Assembly: GCA_011947345.1 (NCBI GenBank)
Contig: JAAVTG010000056.1
Coordinates: forward strand, 1-51,350
Direction of reading: 5' to 3'
Source of the DNA: Phytophthora quininea
Lineage: Eukaryota > Oomycota > Peronosporomycetes > Peronosporales > Peronosporaceae
DNA length: 51,350 nucleotides
A model generated the notes under the pieces. That model saw nothing but the letters and a program-made list of their open reading frames with translations. It was not told the origin of the DNA and did not search any database. Shown here one piece after another: positions 32,876-44,700 of the stretch; positions within the stretch are counted from its first letter, which is position 1, and each line of letters begins with the position of its first letter. Position numbers and translations under genes: made by a program.

Positions 32876-34146
32876 ATGGTGACGTTATTCTGTGCGATCG
32901 TTGGCGGGTGTCGACACCGACTGGTTATTTGGTCATCTGAAGCAGGAAAAAAGAAGAACACTGCGGAAGGATCAAGTGAGCTCCAATTGAGCTGAAGCTT
33001 TTTTGGCCAAGAAGAAGACTTGCGAGTGGCTGAAACACACCGAGCTGATGTAACACGTTGCGCGGGCGAGGGGCGTCGGGGCGAGACGGCTGCGGCGACG
33101 AGTTGGCTAAGACGGCGAACGGCGGAGACTGGTGGTGGCGCTGCTGGAGGAGGCGCCTTGGCACTGGAAGTAGAATTGAGAAGTGAGATTGATTAGGCAG
33201 GTTTATCGTGCTAGCGCGCGTTGGGGAAACGCAAAGGGAAATCCAGTTCCCATCCTAAAGCCTATCAATTCTCTAAGTCCATATGAAATTCTTGATCTAC
33301 CAATGAACAGCTCCTAATTAGAAACGTAGCTCGAATCTTAAACCTTCTTGATGCGTCCCATAATCAAGAATCCATCAATCACTGGATTCTTTCAAATCCG
33401 TAGAACTTCAGAGCCAATCAGAGTAAAGATTGTGGGACGTTCTTGAGACACCTAGAAGGTGTAATCTTGAACGTGAAGCCCTCGACCAATAGGAACGCTT
33501 TGCGAAAGCATGTTTACTACCATAAAGATAGCCAGCTATCTAGCATAATCTGCAGCAGGGCTGCGTAGCGGTGCGCGTGCACAGCGGAAGACGTAGGACT
33601 CCCCGAGTCTGTCTCTTTAGGCGTCCCGCCTTCGGTTCTATACAAGAACCAAGTACAGTCCCGTAACTAGGACTCGCAGAGTCAGTGTCCCTTAAAACAA
33701 GGATAACACTAATTAACTGCAGAAAATAGAACTGATTTGAATTGTTTTATCTGACCCTGGTGTAAATGTATAGACTAAACTATGTGGCATAGTCAACCTA
33801 AGAGATATGTAAACGAGTGGTGGAGAGCCAGATGGCTACAGAGTCGAAACTCTACGCACGGTTATGACTTTCGTGTAACCCCATTACATAATCTGGATAG
33901 TCTCAAAAATGTATTGACGGGGTTGCCGTCTGCAACATGTTGTCGCTGACGGCAATTCCGTCACAGCTGACCGATGTAGTCGGCACAGATTACTTCACAC
34001 CTCCTACGCGGGATGCTAGGCCCCTCAGAAAGGTCGGCTCATCGGAGGATGCCGTGAATCAGGGCAAAAACCCATACAAGTCGTCGGAAGAAATGGACGA
34101 CAGGGAGAATCTGCATATTCTGATGAAAGTTCCCAAGGAGCGATAA
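32876..34146 (+). pseudogene. CRN3: Crinkler leader split by a solo LTR
   Basis: The left part, 32876-33048, starts MVTLFCAIVG and, through frameshifts and a stop, reaches LFLAKKKTCEWLKHTEL. The right part, 33971-34146, resumes with DYFTPPTRDARPLRKVG and ends LHILMKVP, the degenerate form of the CRN leader end. No effector domain follows, only a stop at 34144-34146. It is head-to-head with CRN2 (142 bp apart). Confidence 0.75.
33049..33965. mobile_element. Solo LTR inserted in CRN3
   Basis: The sequence begins TGTAACACG and ends CCGTCACA (TG...CA). It is flanked by the 5-bp direct repeat GCTGA at 33044-33048 and 33966-33970. The length is 917 bp, with no internal coding region, second LTR, primer-binding site or polypurine tract. 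This is what recombination between the two LTRs of a retrotransposon leaves behind. The CRN3 reading resumes right after the second GCTGA. Confidence 0.85.
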
Positions 34147-34389
34147 GCAGACTATGGCGATAAAGGCTGCAAAAAGTTTTTTTTTTTTGGGGGTAATGGC
34201 CTTCTATTTCGTTTCTATGATTTTTTGCTATAGACTTGTATCGCTTAAGACTAGACAATAGACAATACAGTTTTCCGTCGATGTGGTGAAGAATGACCAA
34301 GAAAACATCACGTTCGGTGCTAAAGCCTTGATATAGTTTCTCTCGATGTGTCTTGTGTTGAGCATCCCGTTCAGTCCTCGAAAATCGTA

Positions 34390-36087
34390 CTTCCTCTGGT
34401 TGGAATTAATCACCGGAAACATACGTTTTGGCCATTCACATTGTTTTGAGCGAGTTTTATCCCTTCCGGATTGGTGGAAATGCAAGCCTTGCGTCTCCTC
34501 TTTCCACCTCCACCCGTTTGGCGCCAAATGGAGCCCGCTGGCGGGAGCAGTAACATTTTCCGCACAGTCACTTGCAGAATTTCATTGGGAGCGAACCCAC
34601 CACGCCTGCTGTATTGCTTCACTGCTTGCCAAAACATGCTACAGCCTAACTTAACTGATGTAGAGCGCAAGGCCACCATCGACGAACTTCTTCGGATCAG
34701 CAACAACGGAAAATTGGCTCGGAGAGCGTACGCAAAGGTGGCGTTGGTCATGAAGCGTGATCCGACCACTATCAGCACTATATGGAAGCGCTACGTCGCT
34801 GCGGTCAAGGCGGAGGTTGTTGGAGGTGAATGGAAGAGCAGGAGGAAGCGGCACTGCGGCAGGAAGCGGAGGAATCGTGATGAACTGCGTAAGAAGCTTG
34901 CCCGTGTTCCCATCGAGGATAGAGCTGTTGATAGACGAGCAGCGGCCTCTGCTGGCGTTTCCAGGCATTGGTGCGGCAGGCAGTGAAGGAGGGCATGCTA
35001 AAGCGTCGTACAACATTCATCAAGCCAGCGTTGACACCAGAAAACAAACTCCAGCGTGTTGAGCATACCCTGTCGTTTAACGATGACAGGGTCCTAAATT
35101 TGAGCCTATGCATAACGTCGTGCACGTTGATGAGAAATGGTTCTATTCAGATCGTGACAAGCATTCGTACCTCGTGTTCGAGGGCGAGGGGTTCCTCCAA
35201 GGCTCTGGAAGAGCAAACGGTTCGTACCGAAGACGATGTTCTCGGTTGCATCAGCACGACCCCGGTAAGTGAATGTTTTTGTGATTTGAAAAATAGTAAC
35301 TTTGAATTTAAATATAGGTATGACTCTCACCGAAAGCAGCAATGGGATGGCAAGGTCGGCATCTGGTCCTTCACGGAGGAGTACAAAGCTCAACGATCAA
35401 GCAAGAACAGACCCAAAGGAGCTGCTTGCACCCGTAATATCGACACGGTTGATCGAGACGTGTACAGGGAGTATTTGATAATCAAAGTATTTCCCGCTCT
35501 CAAGGCCCAGTGGCCAAGAAAGGATCGCCACAAGCTGATTCTTGTCCAGCCGGATAACGCGAAGCCACACGTGCTACCTTGGGATCAAGCAGTTGTCGAA
35601 GCGGCCGGAATATCCGAATGCTGTGTCAGGCACCCAATTCGCCCGACCTCAGCATCCTCGACCTGGGAGTTTTCAACTCTATGCAGACTCTTCAGTACTA
35701 CATCCCCAGAAAGGGCATTGACGCCCTCATCGAGTCAGTGAACTCTGCTTTTCGTCAGCTTAAAGTCGACGCCGTGAACGACATATTCCTGACCCTACAG
35801 ACGTGCATGATGGCGATCCTACGTGAAGAAGGAGGCAACTTGTACAAGCTTTCACATTTAAAGAAGGCGAAACTTCGTAGCGCCAAGCGTCTTCCTATCA
35901 GTTTGAGCTGTACGAGTCTGCTCTAGCACTATTAGCAGCTTCTGACTGAGGCAGTACTCTGCTGTTCGGGAACAAATAGATCAATCTGTTCACTCAAAAT
36001 CCAATGCGTTCTGATCGCAGCAAAAACTCACTATCATCAAATGACCTATCATTTAAACTTCCGGTGTTTTATTCCAACCAGAGGAAA
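34390..36087 (+). mobile_element. Tc1/mariner-type transposon with TIRs and TA duplication
   Basis: The ends are about 29-bp inverted repeats beginning CTTCCTCTGGTTGGAAT on the left and TTTCCTCTGGTTGGAAT on the right, both ending CACCGGAA. TA dinucleotides flank the element at 34388-34389 and 36088-36089. The length is 1,698 bp. One transposase gene on the plus strand fills most of it. Confidence 0.9.
34636..35926 (+). CDS. Mariner-like transposase, with intron and frameshifts
   Basis: The N-terminal helix-turn-helix part (LTDVERKATIDELL, RDPTTISTIWKRY) is followed by the catalytic segments HVDEKWF (about 35120), VQPDNAKPH (about 35545) and NSPDLSILDLGVFNS (about 35640), the D-D-D set of plant/oomycete-type mariner elements. 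A GT-AG intron at 35265-35317 (53 nt) joins RPR to YDSHRKQQWDGK. Frame changes near 34965, 35097, 35175 and 35600 must be errors or decay. No nonsense codon was noted in the joined frame, so activity cannot be excluded. Confidence 0.8.
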
Positions 36088-36608
36088 TACCTCGTGTTTT
36101 CCTCTTTGCTGGCCAGAATTGTTACCACTTGTGAATCAGGCTTGGATGGTATGCTCCACTGTACAGTGAAGAATTAAAAACAATTCAATATCTTTATTCT
36201 TCTCTCGTGTGGCCGCATCCAGTGGTCGTTGTAGTTTCTTATCGATTGTGTCAATGTTGACATAAGTCTCGGTTGGTGGCGTCAGTTCTAGCAGACGTGT
36301 GATGCTTTGTTGAAGAAGCAGTATCATGTTCGCTTCCGTTGCCACAGCCGCTGAAAATGGCGCTTTGAGCCTCGACCGGATCCCAGTGATCTCCTTCATC
36401 GTGATGATACAGTATCCATCCTCCACCTACTCCAACTGTGATCTCTGCTTCTGCCTTGAGGTGAACATGTGTGTTCCAAGAAAAGGTTGGTAGAATGGTG
36501 GCGCTTTTTGTTGAGTTTAGCTCGCGTTACAAACATTGCAATCTAAAGGCAGCTCAAAAAGATATTGGGATCGAGCGGTCACTTGTAGCTGTGGCAAGAT
36601 CTCTGGTC
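36088..36608 (-). other. Spacer with a possible small gene (36136-36426)
   Basis: A 96-codon minus-strand ORF (MEDGYCIITMKEITG ... RLLELTPPTETYVNIDTI ... RPLDAATREKNKDIELF) looks coding. PLDAATREKNKDIELF resembles the end of an ankyrin repeat. It may be the tail of an ankyrin gene or a degraded copy of the neighbour. Nothing else was seen in this stretch. Confidence 0.3.
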
Positions 36609-39600
36609 ATGTCCAAAGAGTTGATGACTCTCAAGGAATTATTCCTCGCTGCTCAGCAGGACGATTTCGATGCCGTCAAAGACTATTTGCAGGTGGTTTT
36701 ACACGACCAGGCAGAGACCAAGTCGATCGAGTCGATCGTCGAGCCCAAGACCAAGAACTCGTTGCTGCATTACGCCTGCGACAATGGTAACTTGGACTTG
36801 TGCAAGTTCCTGCTCATGTGCGACGGAGTGGCCGCCGCCTTTTGAACGAAGTCAACGCCTTCGGCCATACTCCGCTCTTCTACGCTTCCAGTTGCGGCAA
36901 ACTTTCTCTAGTCAAGTGGTTGATCTCCAACGGAGCAGACATTGACACGGACTACAGCGACCGAGCGGATATCGTCCCTCGAGACGGCGATCTCGGCATC
37001 TTCACGCCACTGCAGATCGCCTGCTTCAAAGGCCATGAATCGGTGGCCAATTTCTTGGTCGAATGTAACGCCGAGTTGTCTGGTACTAGACGGAACGGCA
37101 AGACTGCCCTACACTTCGCAAGCGCTGAAAATCATCCTGCTATTGTCAAGTTGCTGATCGAAGCTGGAGCGGATCTCCATGCGTGCGACGATGAAGGCAA
37201 GACGCCTGTAGATGTGGCGAATTTAGCCATTCTCCCATTGCTATTGCCTGACGAATATGATGCACATGATCCTGACAGTAATGAGATGGAGACTGGAGCT
37301 ATGGGAGATGAAGATGACGACGAGTTTGAAGGATCCGAAGACACCAAACGAGCGATGGAAGGCATTAAAAATGCGTTTGGAGCGGAGATCGGACGGACGT
37401 TTCGAAGTAAAGCGTGGAAGACCCGCGTCGTGGCGATAACGGATGCAGGAATGTGCTTTCAGAACGTGTTTAAAGGTTCAAAGTTGGTAAAACTCTTCGA
37501 TGGGGCATGTTTGATGATGGAGTTGGCACTACAAGATGCGGTCACCCAAGTAGCGTCGTCTTGCTGTACTATGCTGCTCAAGACGGCGTTTAACGCGGCT
37601 ATGAACGAGAAAGAGTTCCATACCAAGCGATTCCACGACGATCGACCAATTATTGCTCGTATTGCGAACGTACTGTTAATTCGTGGAGCCGGATCAAATG
37701 AGAAGGACTCGAGCGAAGCTGTGACGTCGCTTCTGTTTCTAATCTGCAAGAGCGTGGACATCACAAAGTATTTGACCGCTCAGATCTCGCAGATGATGAG
37801 TTGTTCTTCAACAGCGACAGCTGCAAACTCAACTGTTTCATGGCGACATCAACTCGTGGCGATCAAAATCCTGAACACGATTGGGAGTCAATATCGCATG
37901 GACGAGAAGGCGAGTGGCCTTGACTTCGCCAACGCCATGAAGATTAGTATGTTGGCGCTTGAGAACTCCAGCGTTCATGTTCGTACAGCTTCCATCGATC
38001 TACTGGTACAATGTCTTGTTATTCGATGCGAGCAGTCGGAAATGAAGGGAACTCCGGACGCCATCTACGAACACATGAAGAGCTGGTGCGAGTCGCTTTT
38101 CAAGAAGCAGAACCAGCAATTAAAGCCGTCGATCCAAGCGAAGATCAATACGGGACTGAAGAATGCTCTACAGAAGAGCAAACGCTTATCTGCACAGCAT
38201 GATAATCCGGAAGATATTCGACCGACACTTGGGAACGGGAACATTGCGCTGTTTGACGTCCCTACGGCAGCCTTATCACCACGCAGTAAAACTTCCCAGA
38301 AAGAAGACGATCTCCCGTACGCAGAACCCATTCAAGAGCAGCACAAAGAGGCAGCCATAGATTTGCTGAGCTGTTTCGGCGAGAAAGCCACTCGCTGTCT
38401 GTTTTCCAACGCGTGGGCTCCTCGAGTCGAAGCGTTGAGCTTCGTGCAATATTTGATCGAGACTCGGCAATTGTCTTTTGAGAAGCAGCGTAAGAGCTCG
38501 ATGGTGACTCAATACACGTTGGCGAACGCAATGCAAACGACATTGATGCAGGCTCTTCAGGACCGAGTGAACTCGGTCTTTGAAGCTGGAGTTTCATTAC
38601 TGATGGAGGTTAGCATCGCCTTTGACAGCGTCGCGGCGTCTCCAGCTGATGTGACAGTAATGCATGACCTCGTTCGACCGTTGATCCCGCGCTTGCTAGT
38701 CAAGTTGGGCGACTCAAAGAGTCGACTACACGTCGCCACTGAAGATGCGCTGCTGCTTTTATCCCGACAATCGTCCTGCATTGGACCGGCGTTTCTGTTG
38801 GAAGAGATGATCGCGTGTGACCGCAATTCATCCCCCAGACCGTGTCAGCTACATATCTGACCAACAAGATGGCGTTGGTTTCGAAGCTGATGCTGGAATT
38901 TGGTATTCTGGAGAGCTGTGGAGATGATCAAGGTCTACTACCTATCCGAAATGTACTGCAACTCGCTCTGCAGGTGTGCGAGCATAAAGACCAGAATGTT
39001 CGGTTGATGTCGCTGCAAATTGTAGCCGACACGTTGCAAGTCGCTCGCAGTGCAGCGATGCCATTTCTTGATGCTCTTGCTCGCTCAACGCGACAGAAAT
39101 TGATCTCAAAGTTGGTTGAGCGAGGCGTCATGGAGTCCGACATGCTCATGGACGAGGTGGATGACTTTGAAATTCCCGCAGAATCTCGTAGACCAGGAAC
39201 GTCTGGCAATAGTCGACCACCAACAGCGTCTGGATCATCGACCAAACACCGACCAGCTCTTTCAAATCCTTCGCTTTCAGCTGGTGGAGCATCATCTGGA
39301 GCAGTATCAAATAGTGCAGCATCACAGCCGATACAACTTCCGTACGGCACAGCTCTCACTAATGAGCAAAAGGAGGTGTTTTCGCAGGTAATCCAGGGTT
39401 TTGGTGAAGAATTGGTGCGTTGTTTACTGGATAAGGCCTGGGCACAGCGCGAAGCCGCAGTTCGCGAGGTAGAACGTCAGGTGGTATGCTGTACCAGTGG
39501 CAGGGCTGTGACGGAGACAGCGCTACCGAAAACATTGGAAGCGCTTGGAATGCTCGCTCGGATCCTTGAAATTGGCCTGAATGATACCGTGGCGAGGGTT

Positions 39601-41627
39601 TTCCAGTGCACACTGCGGCTCTTCCAGCTGATCGCAACCGATTTCTTACCATTAGTGGCGTCCGAGCATCAGTACATCGATGAAATCCTGGAGAATGTCG
39701 TAGGTCTGGTCTTGCAGAAATTGGGAGATACCAAGCAACGTCTTCGTCAAGACTGCTTCACTCTCTTGTATTCGATGGCTTCTCTCAGTCACGTTGGCCA
39801 CGCTCGAATGTGCAAGATGCTCGCTGAAAAGTACCAGCAGCTTTCGACGTCTTCTACGTCCGTGGCAGCGTCTCCGTTAATTATCGGAGAGCTGTTGAGG
39901 CTGTTCACCCAGTTGATCAGAGAAGCTCCTCCCGGTAGTAATAACCAGCAACCGAATTTGACGCTTGTCTTGGCGATCGTCGGCCCAGCTTTGGAGAACA
40001 AGCACGTGGACGTCCGCAATGCTGCGATCTCTACTTATTCTACGATCTACGAGGCCATGAATGGCGGGACGAACGACTCGTACGGTGCAATTGATTTGAA
40101 TGGTTTCCTGGCGCAAGTGAAGCCCTCGATCAGAGAAGCGATCACGCGTACTGTCGTGCAGATCACCAAGGCTTTACCAACGACTGCGATGGATGAAGAC
40201 GGGAAAGATTCCTCTCGTCCAGAGATCGATAGCGGCCGAAAGCGACCGCTTGGAGTGGACGCTCACAAGCTGCAGCAGATTTGCACTTTGGAAATTTCAG
40301 AGCTGTTAACATCGTCTTCTAGCAGTGTAGCTCAGCGCTGTCTTGGAGTGGATAAACTGGTGGATCATCTCGTAGCTTCTCCGTTTAGTGACCAACTCAA
40401 AGGAGCTTGGGAGACGTGCTGTCTGCTATCGAAGCAGCTTATGCTGGAGGCCTCAGCGCCAGTCTGTTTAGCAGCGTTTGATCTCCTGCAACTGATTGTC
40501 GACCCTCCATCAAGTACAGCACAAGGCTACCCTATTCCGTGGGGGAGTGGGGAGTCCACTTGGTGCTTGGCTCGACCATCCGCAGTGTCGTGCAGCAAAG
40601 TGCGAGTGAGAATGTCCGCGTTCGGTCGAAAGTGGGCGACTTGCTGCGCTTGGTCGCTGCAAAGAGCGTTGTAGGTAAGAACGCCGTCTGCAATGCTATC
40701 CTCAGCGCACCGGAACAAAGCGACTTGGGTGGCAGTGCAGGCGAGTCGCTAGGAACGAGAAAGATTGCGACCATCAAGTTGCGGTGGCAGTTGTCGCTAC
40801 GACTGGAACTTCTCTACGAGTTCCTTGCGGCCAGCGATTCTAGCAGCAATACACCGTCACCGACAGTCTCCGGAAGACGGAAATCCTCTAGCAGGAGTGC
40901 GAAGTCTGCGTCGTCGTCTGAGCCGCTTGGGATGGTAAATATTGTCCCGTTCCTTGGCTCGTGTGTGATGCACCCGAGTCCTCTTGTACGGACGGCTTCC
41001 GTGAAGATTATGCGGTTTTTACGATCTACAAGCGACGAAGAGCTGACAAAGTTTGTACATGAAAGTTGCTCCCTAGTGTTGCAGCGACGACTGCAATCTT
41101 TGATGGCGCAAGCCTCTCGCTCAGACGATGATGATGGAGGCAACAATGCAGACCACTTTGACGCAGACAGGACGACGTGTGTACGCGGCAGTCGCGCTTC
41201 GCACGTTCGACGAGTTGCAGCGTTGCGACCGCCCCGCTCCGTGCCCGTCGAAGAGAAGCAGATGATGGTGGACGTCTTCCCTCCGCCCAACTCGGCGCCG
41301 GGTAAGAGTCGACGAGGCGTCTCGAACGATGACGACGACGACTCGATGAGTGACGGCAGCTACGTCGTGTCCAGGAACAATGGCGACCAGCAGCAGCACA
41401 AGCAGCAGCCCATTTGGCTCGACCAAGCAGCGAATCTACCCAACAAAAAGGCGAGCGACGTGTTTGGCGGACTGTCGTTCGATGATGAGCCAGAACTGCC
41501 CACGATGGGTCTGGTGGTCGGCGGAGGAGCGGCTGGCCTCATGAAGGCTCGACGAAAGAGTGTGCTGAGAGGCAGCAGCAACAATGACGAAGAACTTCTC
41601 GAACGAACGCGCTATGGAGTGTACTAA
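36609..41627 (+). CDS. Ankyrin repeat-TOG domain protein
   Basis: The start at MSKELMTLKELF (36609) is followed by about four ankyrin repeats (NSLLHYACDNGNLDLCKFLL, GHTPLFYASSCGKLSLVKWL, FTPLQIACFKGHESVANFLV, KTALHFASAENHPAIVKLLI). An acidic linker and helical TOG/HEAT arrays follow, with the phrase FGEEL/FGEKATRCLFSNAW-x-R-E/V at about 37378, 38378 and 39400. TOG domains bind tubulin, and the CEP104/TOGARAM type act at ciliary tips, which would suit zoospore flagella. The tail is acidic and low-complexity. Frameshifts lie at a T4 run (36840-36843), near 38828 and at a G5 run (40541-40545), perhaps with a compensating pair near 41145-41245. No nonsense codon was seen, so it is taken as functional. 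Confidence 0.75.
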
Positions 41628-41781
41628 GTTGAAGTTCGGACGGATACACTCACCTCCACAATCATTTTGTTGATGAAGGGATGGACAATTCCTTCATAAT
41701 TAAAGTGATGACGACAGTCAAAAAGCAACCTTGTTACTTCATTATTCATTTCTCTCTATTGTGCTCAAGCTGCCATACATA

Positions 41782-44700
41782 ATGGAGTCATCTATTGCTT
41801 GCGATAGTTGGGAGTCGCTTACAGCTCGTGTCGCTGACGAGCTTCACAAGCACGTTGCATCAAGAGTAGCGCCAGCACTAGGACCTATGCCTCAAATGGA
41901 AGTACGCTTCAAGAACGTGACTATATCTGCGGAGATTGTGGTCAAGGACAAGACACAAGTGCAAGTCGAAATACCGACCATCGCCAACGTCATTAAAATG
42001 GCTTTCCTACAGCTGAGCGCCACAAAACACGTGGTCAAAAAGGAGATCCTCCGAAACGTCAGCGGCGTCTTCAAACCCGGCACGATGACGTTGATTCTTG
42101 GCCAGCCAGGGTCTGGTAAATCGACACTCATGAAGTTACTGAGTGGGCGGTTCCCCATTACCAAGAACGTATCGGTGGAAGGCGACGTGGCGTACAACGG
42201 GGAGTCGCGTGTTGATCTGCACAAGCGACTGCCGCAGCTCGTCTCCTATGTTAGCCAGAAGGACAACCATCTCCCGACATTAAGTGTCAAGGAGACGCTT
42301 GAGTTCGCGCATGCGTGCAGTGGTGGGGTCTTTCCAAGCGTGACGAAAGCCAACTTGTGTATGGAACACCGGAAGAGAACCAAAATGCTTTAAAAGCTGC
42401 TCGAGCCATGTACAAGCACCACCCAGACATTATCATCCGACAACTCGGTCTGGAGAACTGTCAGAACACTGTCGTGGGGATGCCATGCTTCGAGGGGTGT
42501 CTGGTGGCGAACGCAAGCGTGTGACGACGGGTGAAATGGCATTCGGCAACAAGTTCGTGGTGATGATGGACGAGATCAGCACGGGGCTGGACAGTGCTGC
42601 AACGTTCGACATTATTTCCACGCAAAGGAGTTTGGCCAAGACTTTTGGTAAAACCGTGGTGATCTCGCTGCTCCAGCCGTCTCCAGAGGTGTATGCGTTG
42701 TTCGACGACGTGATGCTACTGAACGACGGCTATGTGATGTATCATGGTCCTCGTTCTGAGGCGTTGGCATACTTTGAAAGTTTGAGTTTCAAATGCCCTC
42801 CCAACCGTGATGTAGCAGACTTTTTGTTGGATCTCGGCACCAACAAGCAGCATCAGTATGAGGTGGGTCGCACTCCAAGAACGGCCAAGGAGTTTGCTGA
42901 TGTATTCGATCGGTCAGGTGCTCACCAGCGGATCGTGGATGACTTCACTGCTCCTGTCAGCGAAAAACTGATCGCGGTCAACAAGACCTTCGTTGATCAC
43001 ACACCCGAATTCCATCAGAATTTCGTTTCCGGTGCTGTTACACTCGTCTCTCGAGAGCTGAAGATTCTGGTGCAAGACTCGGCGGCAATTAAAAGTCGTG
43101 TGTTCGTGGCTTTGGTCCTAGGGTTACTCTACGGCACCGCGTTCTACCAATTCGACACCATTAACTCCCAAGTCGTCATGGGATTGGCATACACCGCAGT
43201 TGACACTCTATCAGTGGCTAAGTCGGCAATGATTCCAACGGTCCTTGCCACGAGAGATGTCATCTACAAGCAGCGAGGAGCCAACTTCTACCGCACCTCA
43301 TCCTTCGTCATTGCCAGCTCCATCAAGCAAGTCCCAGTCGTTCTGATGGAGACTCTACTGTTCGGCTCTCTCGTCTACTGGATGTGTGGGTTTGTTGCAT
43401 CCGTGCAGAGCTACCTACTGTACCAGACTGTGCTGTTCCTGGTCAACATGACGTACGCGGCTTGGTTCTTCTTCATCGCGTGTGCCAGTCCCAATATCAA
43501 CGTCGCCAATCCAATCGCTTTGTTGTCGCTGCTGCTACTCGCGACGTTTTCTGGGTTTCTGATCACTAAAGACTCCGTTCCTGATTACTTGTCGTGGATC
43601 TACTGGATCAGTCCGCACGCTTGGGGAATCCATGCTGTCGCTGTCAACCAATATCGTGACTTGCGGTTTGATGTTTGTGAATATGGAGGGGTGAACTACT
43701 GCAATGAATACGGCATGCAGATGGGGAAATACATGCTCAGCATGTACGGTGTTCCAGCCGAAAAGTACTGGCTCTGGTACGGCCTCGTGTACTTAGCTGC
43801 CGCTTATGTCTTCTTCATGACGCTGTCTTGCTTAGCGCTAGAGTGCTGGCGATACGAAAGCCCCGGAAATATTTCGATTGACGTCGAAGACGAAGACCTG
43901 CTCAAACGAACTTCTGCGACTGCCGACTACGCTCTTGCTGGCACACCGAAGGCTGACATCTCACACAATATTGCCATCTCAGTCACTCAATCGGACAAAA
44001 ACTTTGTTCCAGTTACGCTTGCTTTCGAGGATCTGTGGTATTCCGTCCCGGATCCTGTAAACTCCAAGCAATCCATCGACTTGCTTAAGGGTGTCAGTGG
44101 ATTCGCATTACCAGGAACCATCACGGCACTGATGGGATCGTCAGGTGCTGGCAAAACCACACTCATGGACGTCATCGCTGGGCGAAAGACTGGAGGTAAG
44201 ATCAGCGGACAGATTCTGCTCAATGGACACCCTGCCACCGAACTCGCCATCCGTCGAGCTACCGGGTACTGCGAGCAGATGGATATCCACTCGGACGCGT
44301 CCACGTTCCGCGAGGCCTTGACGTTCAGTGCGTTTTTGCGGCAGGATGCCGACATCCCCGACAGTCAGAAGTACGACTCGGTGAACGAATGTCTCGACCT
44401 GCTGGACCTACATCCGATCGCCGACCAGATCATCCGTGGCAGTTCGACGGAGCAGATGAAGCGACTGACGATCGGCGTGGAGTTGGCAGCCCAGCCGAGT
44501 GTGTTGTTCCTGGACGAACCGACGAGCGGGTTGGACGCTCGGTCGGCCAAGCTGATCATGGACGGCGTTCGCAAGGTGGCGGACACTGGTCGAACGATTG
44601 TGTGTACGATTCACCAGCCTTCTGCGGTGGTGTTTCGTGTCTTCGACAGTCTGCTGTTGTTGAAACGTGGCGGCGAGATGGTGTACTTCGGAGACCTTGG

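Noticed and set aside
33937..34146. Separate small gene
   Set aside because: It is the right-hand part of CRN3 after the solo LTR, ending with the degenerate CRN leader motif.
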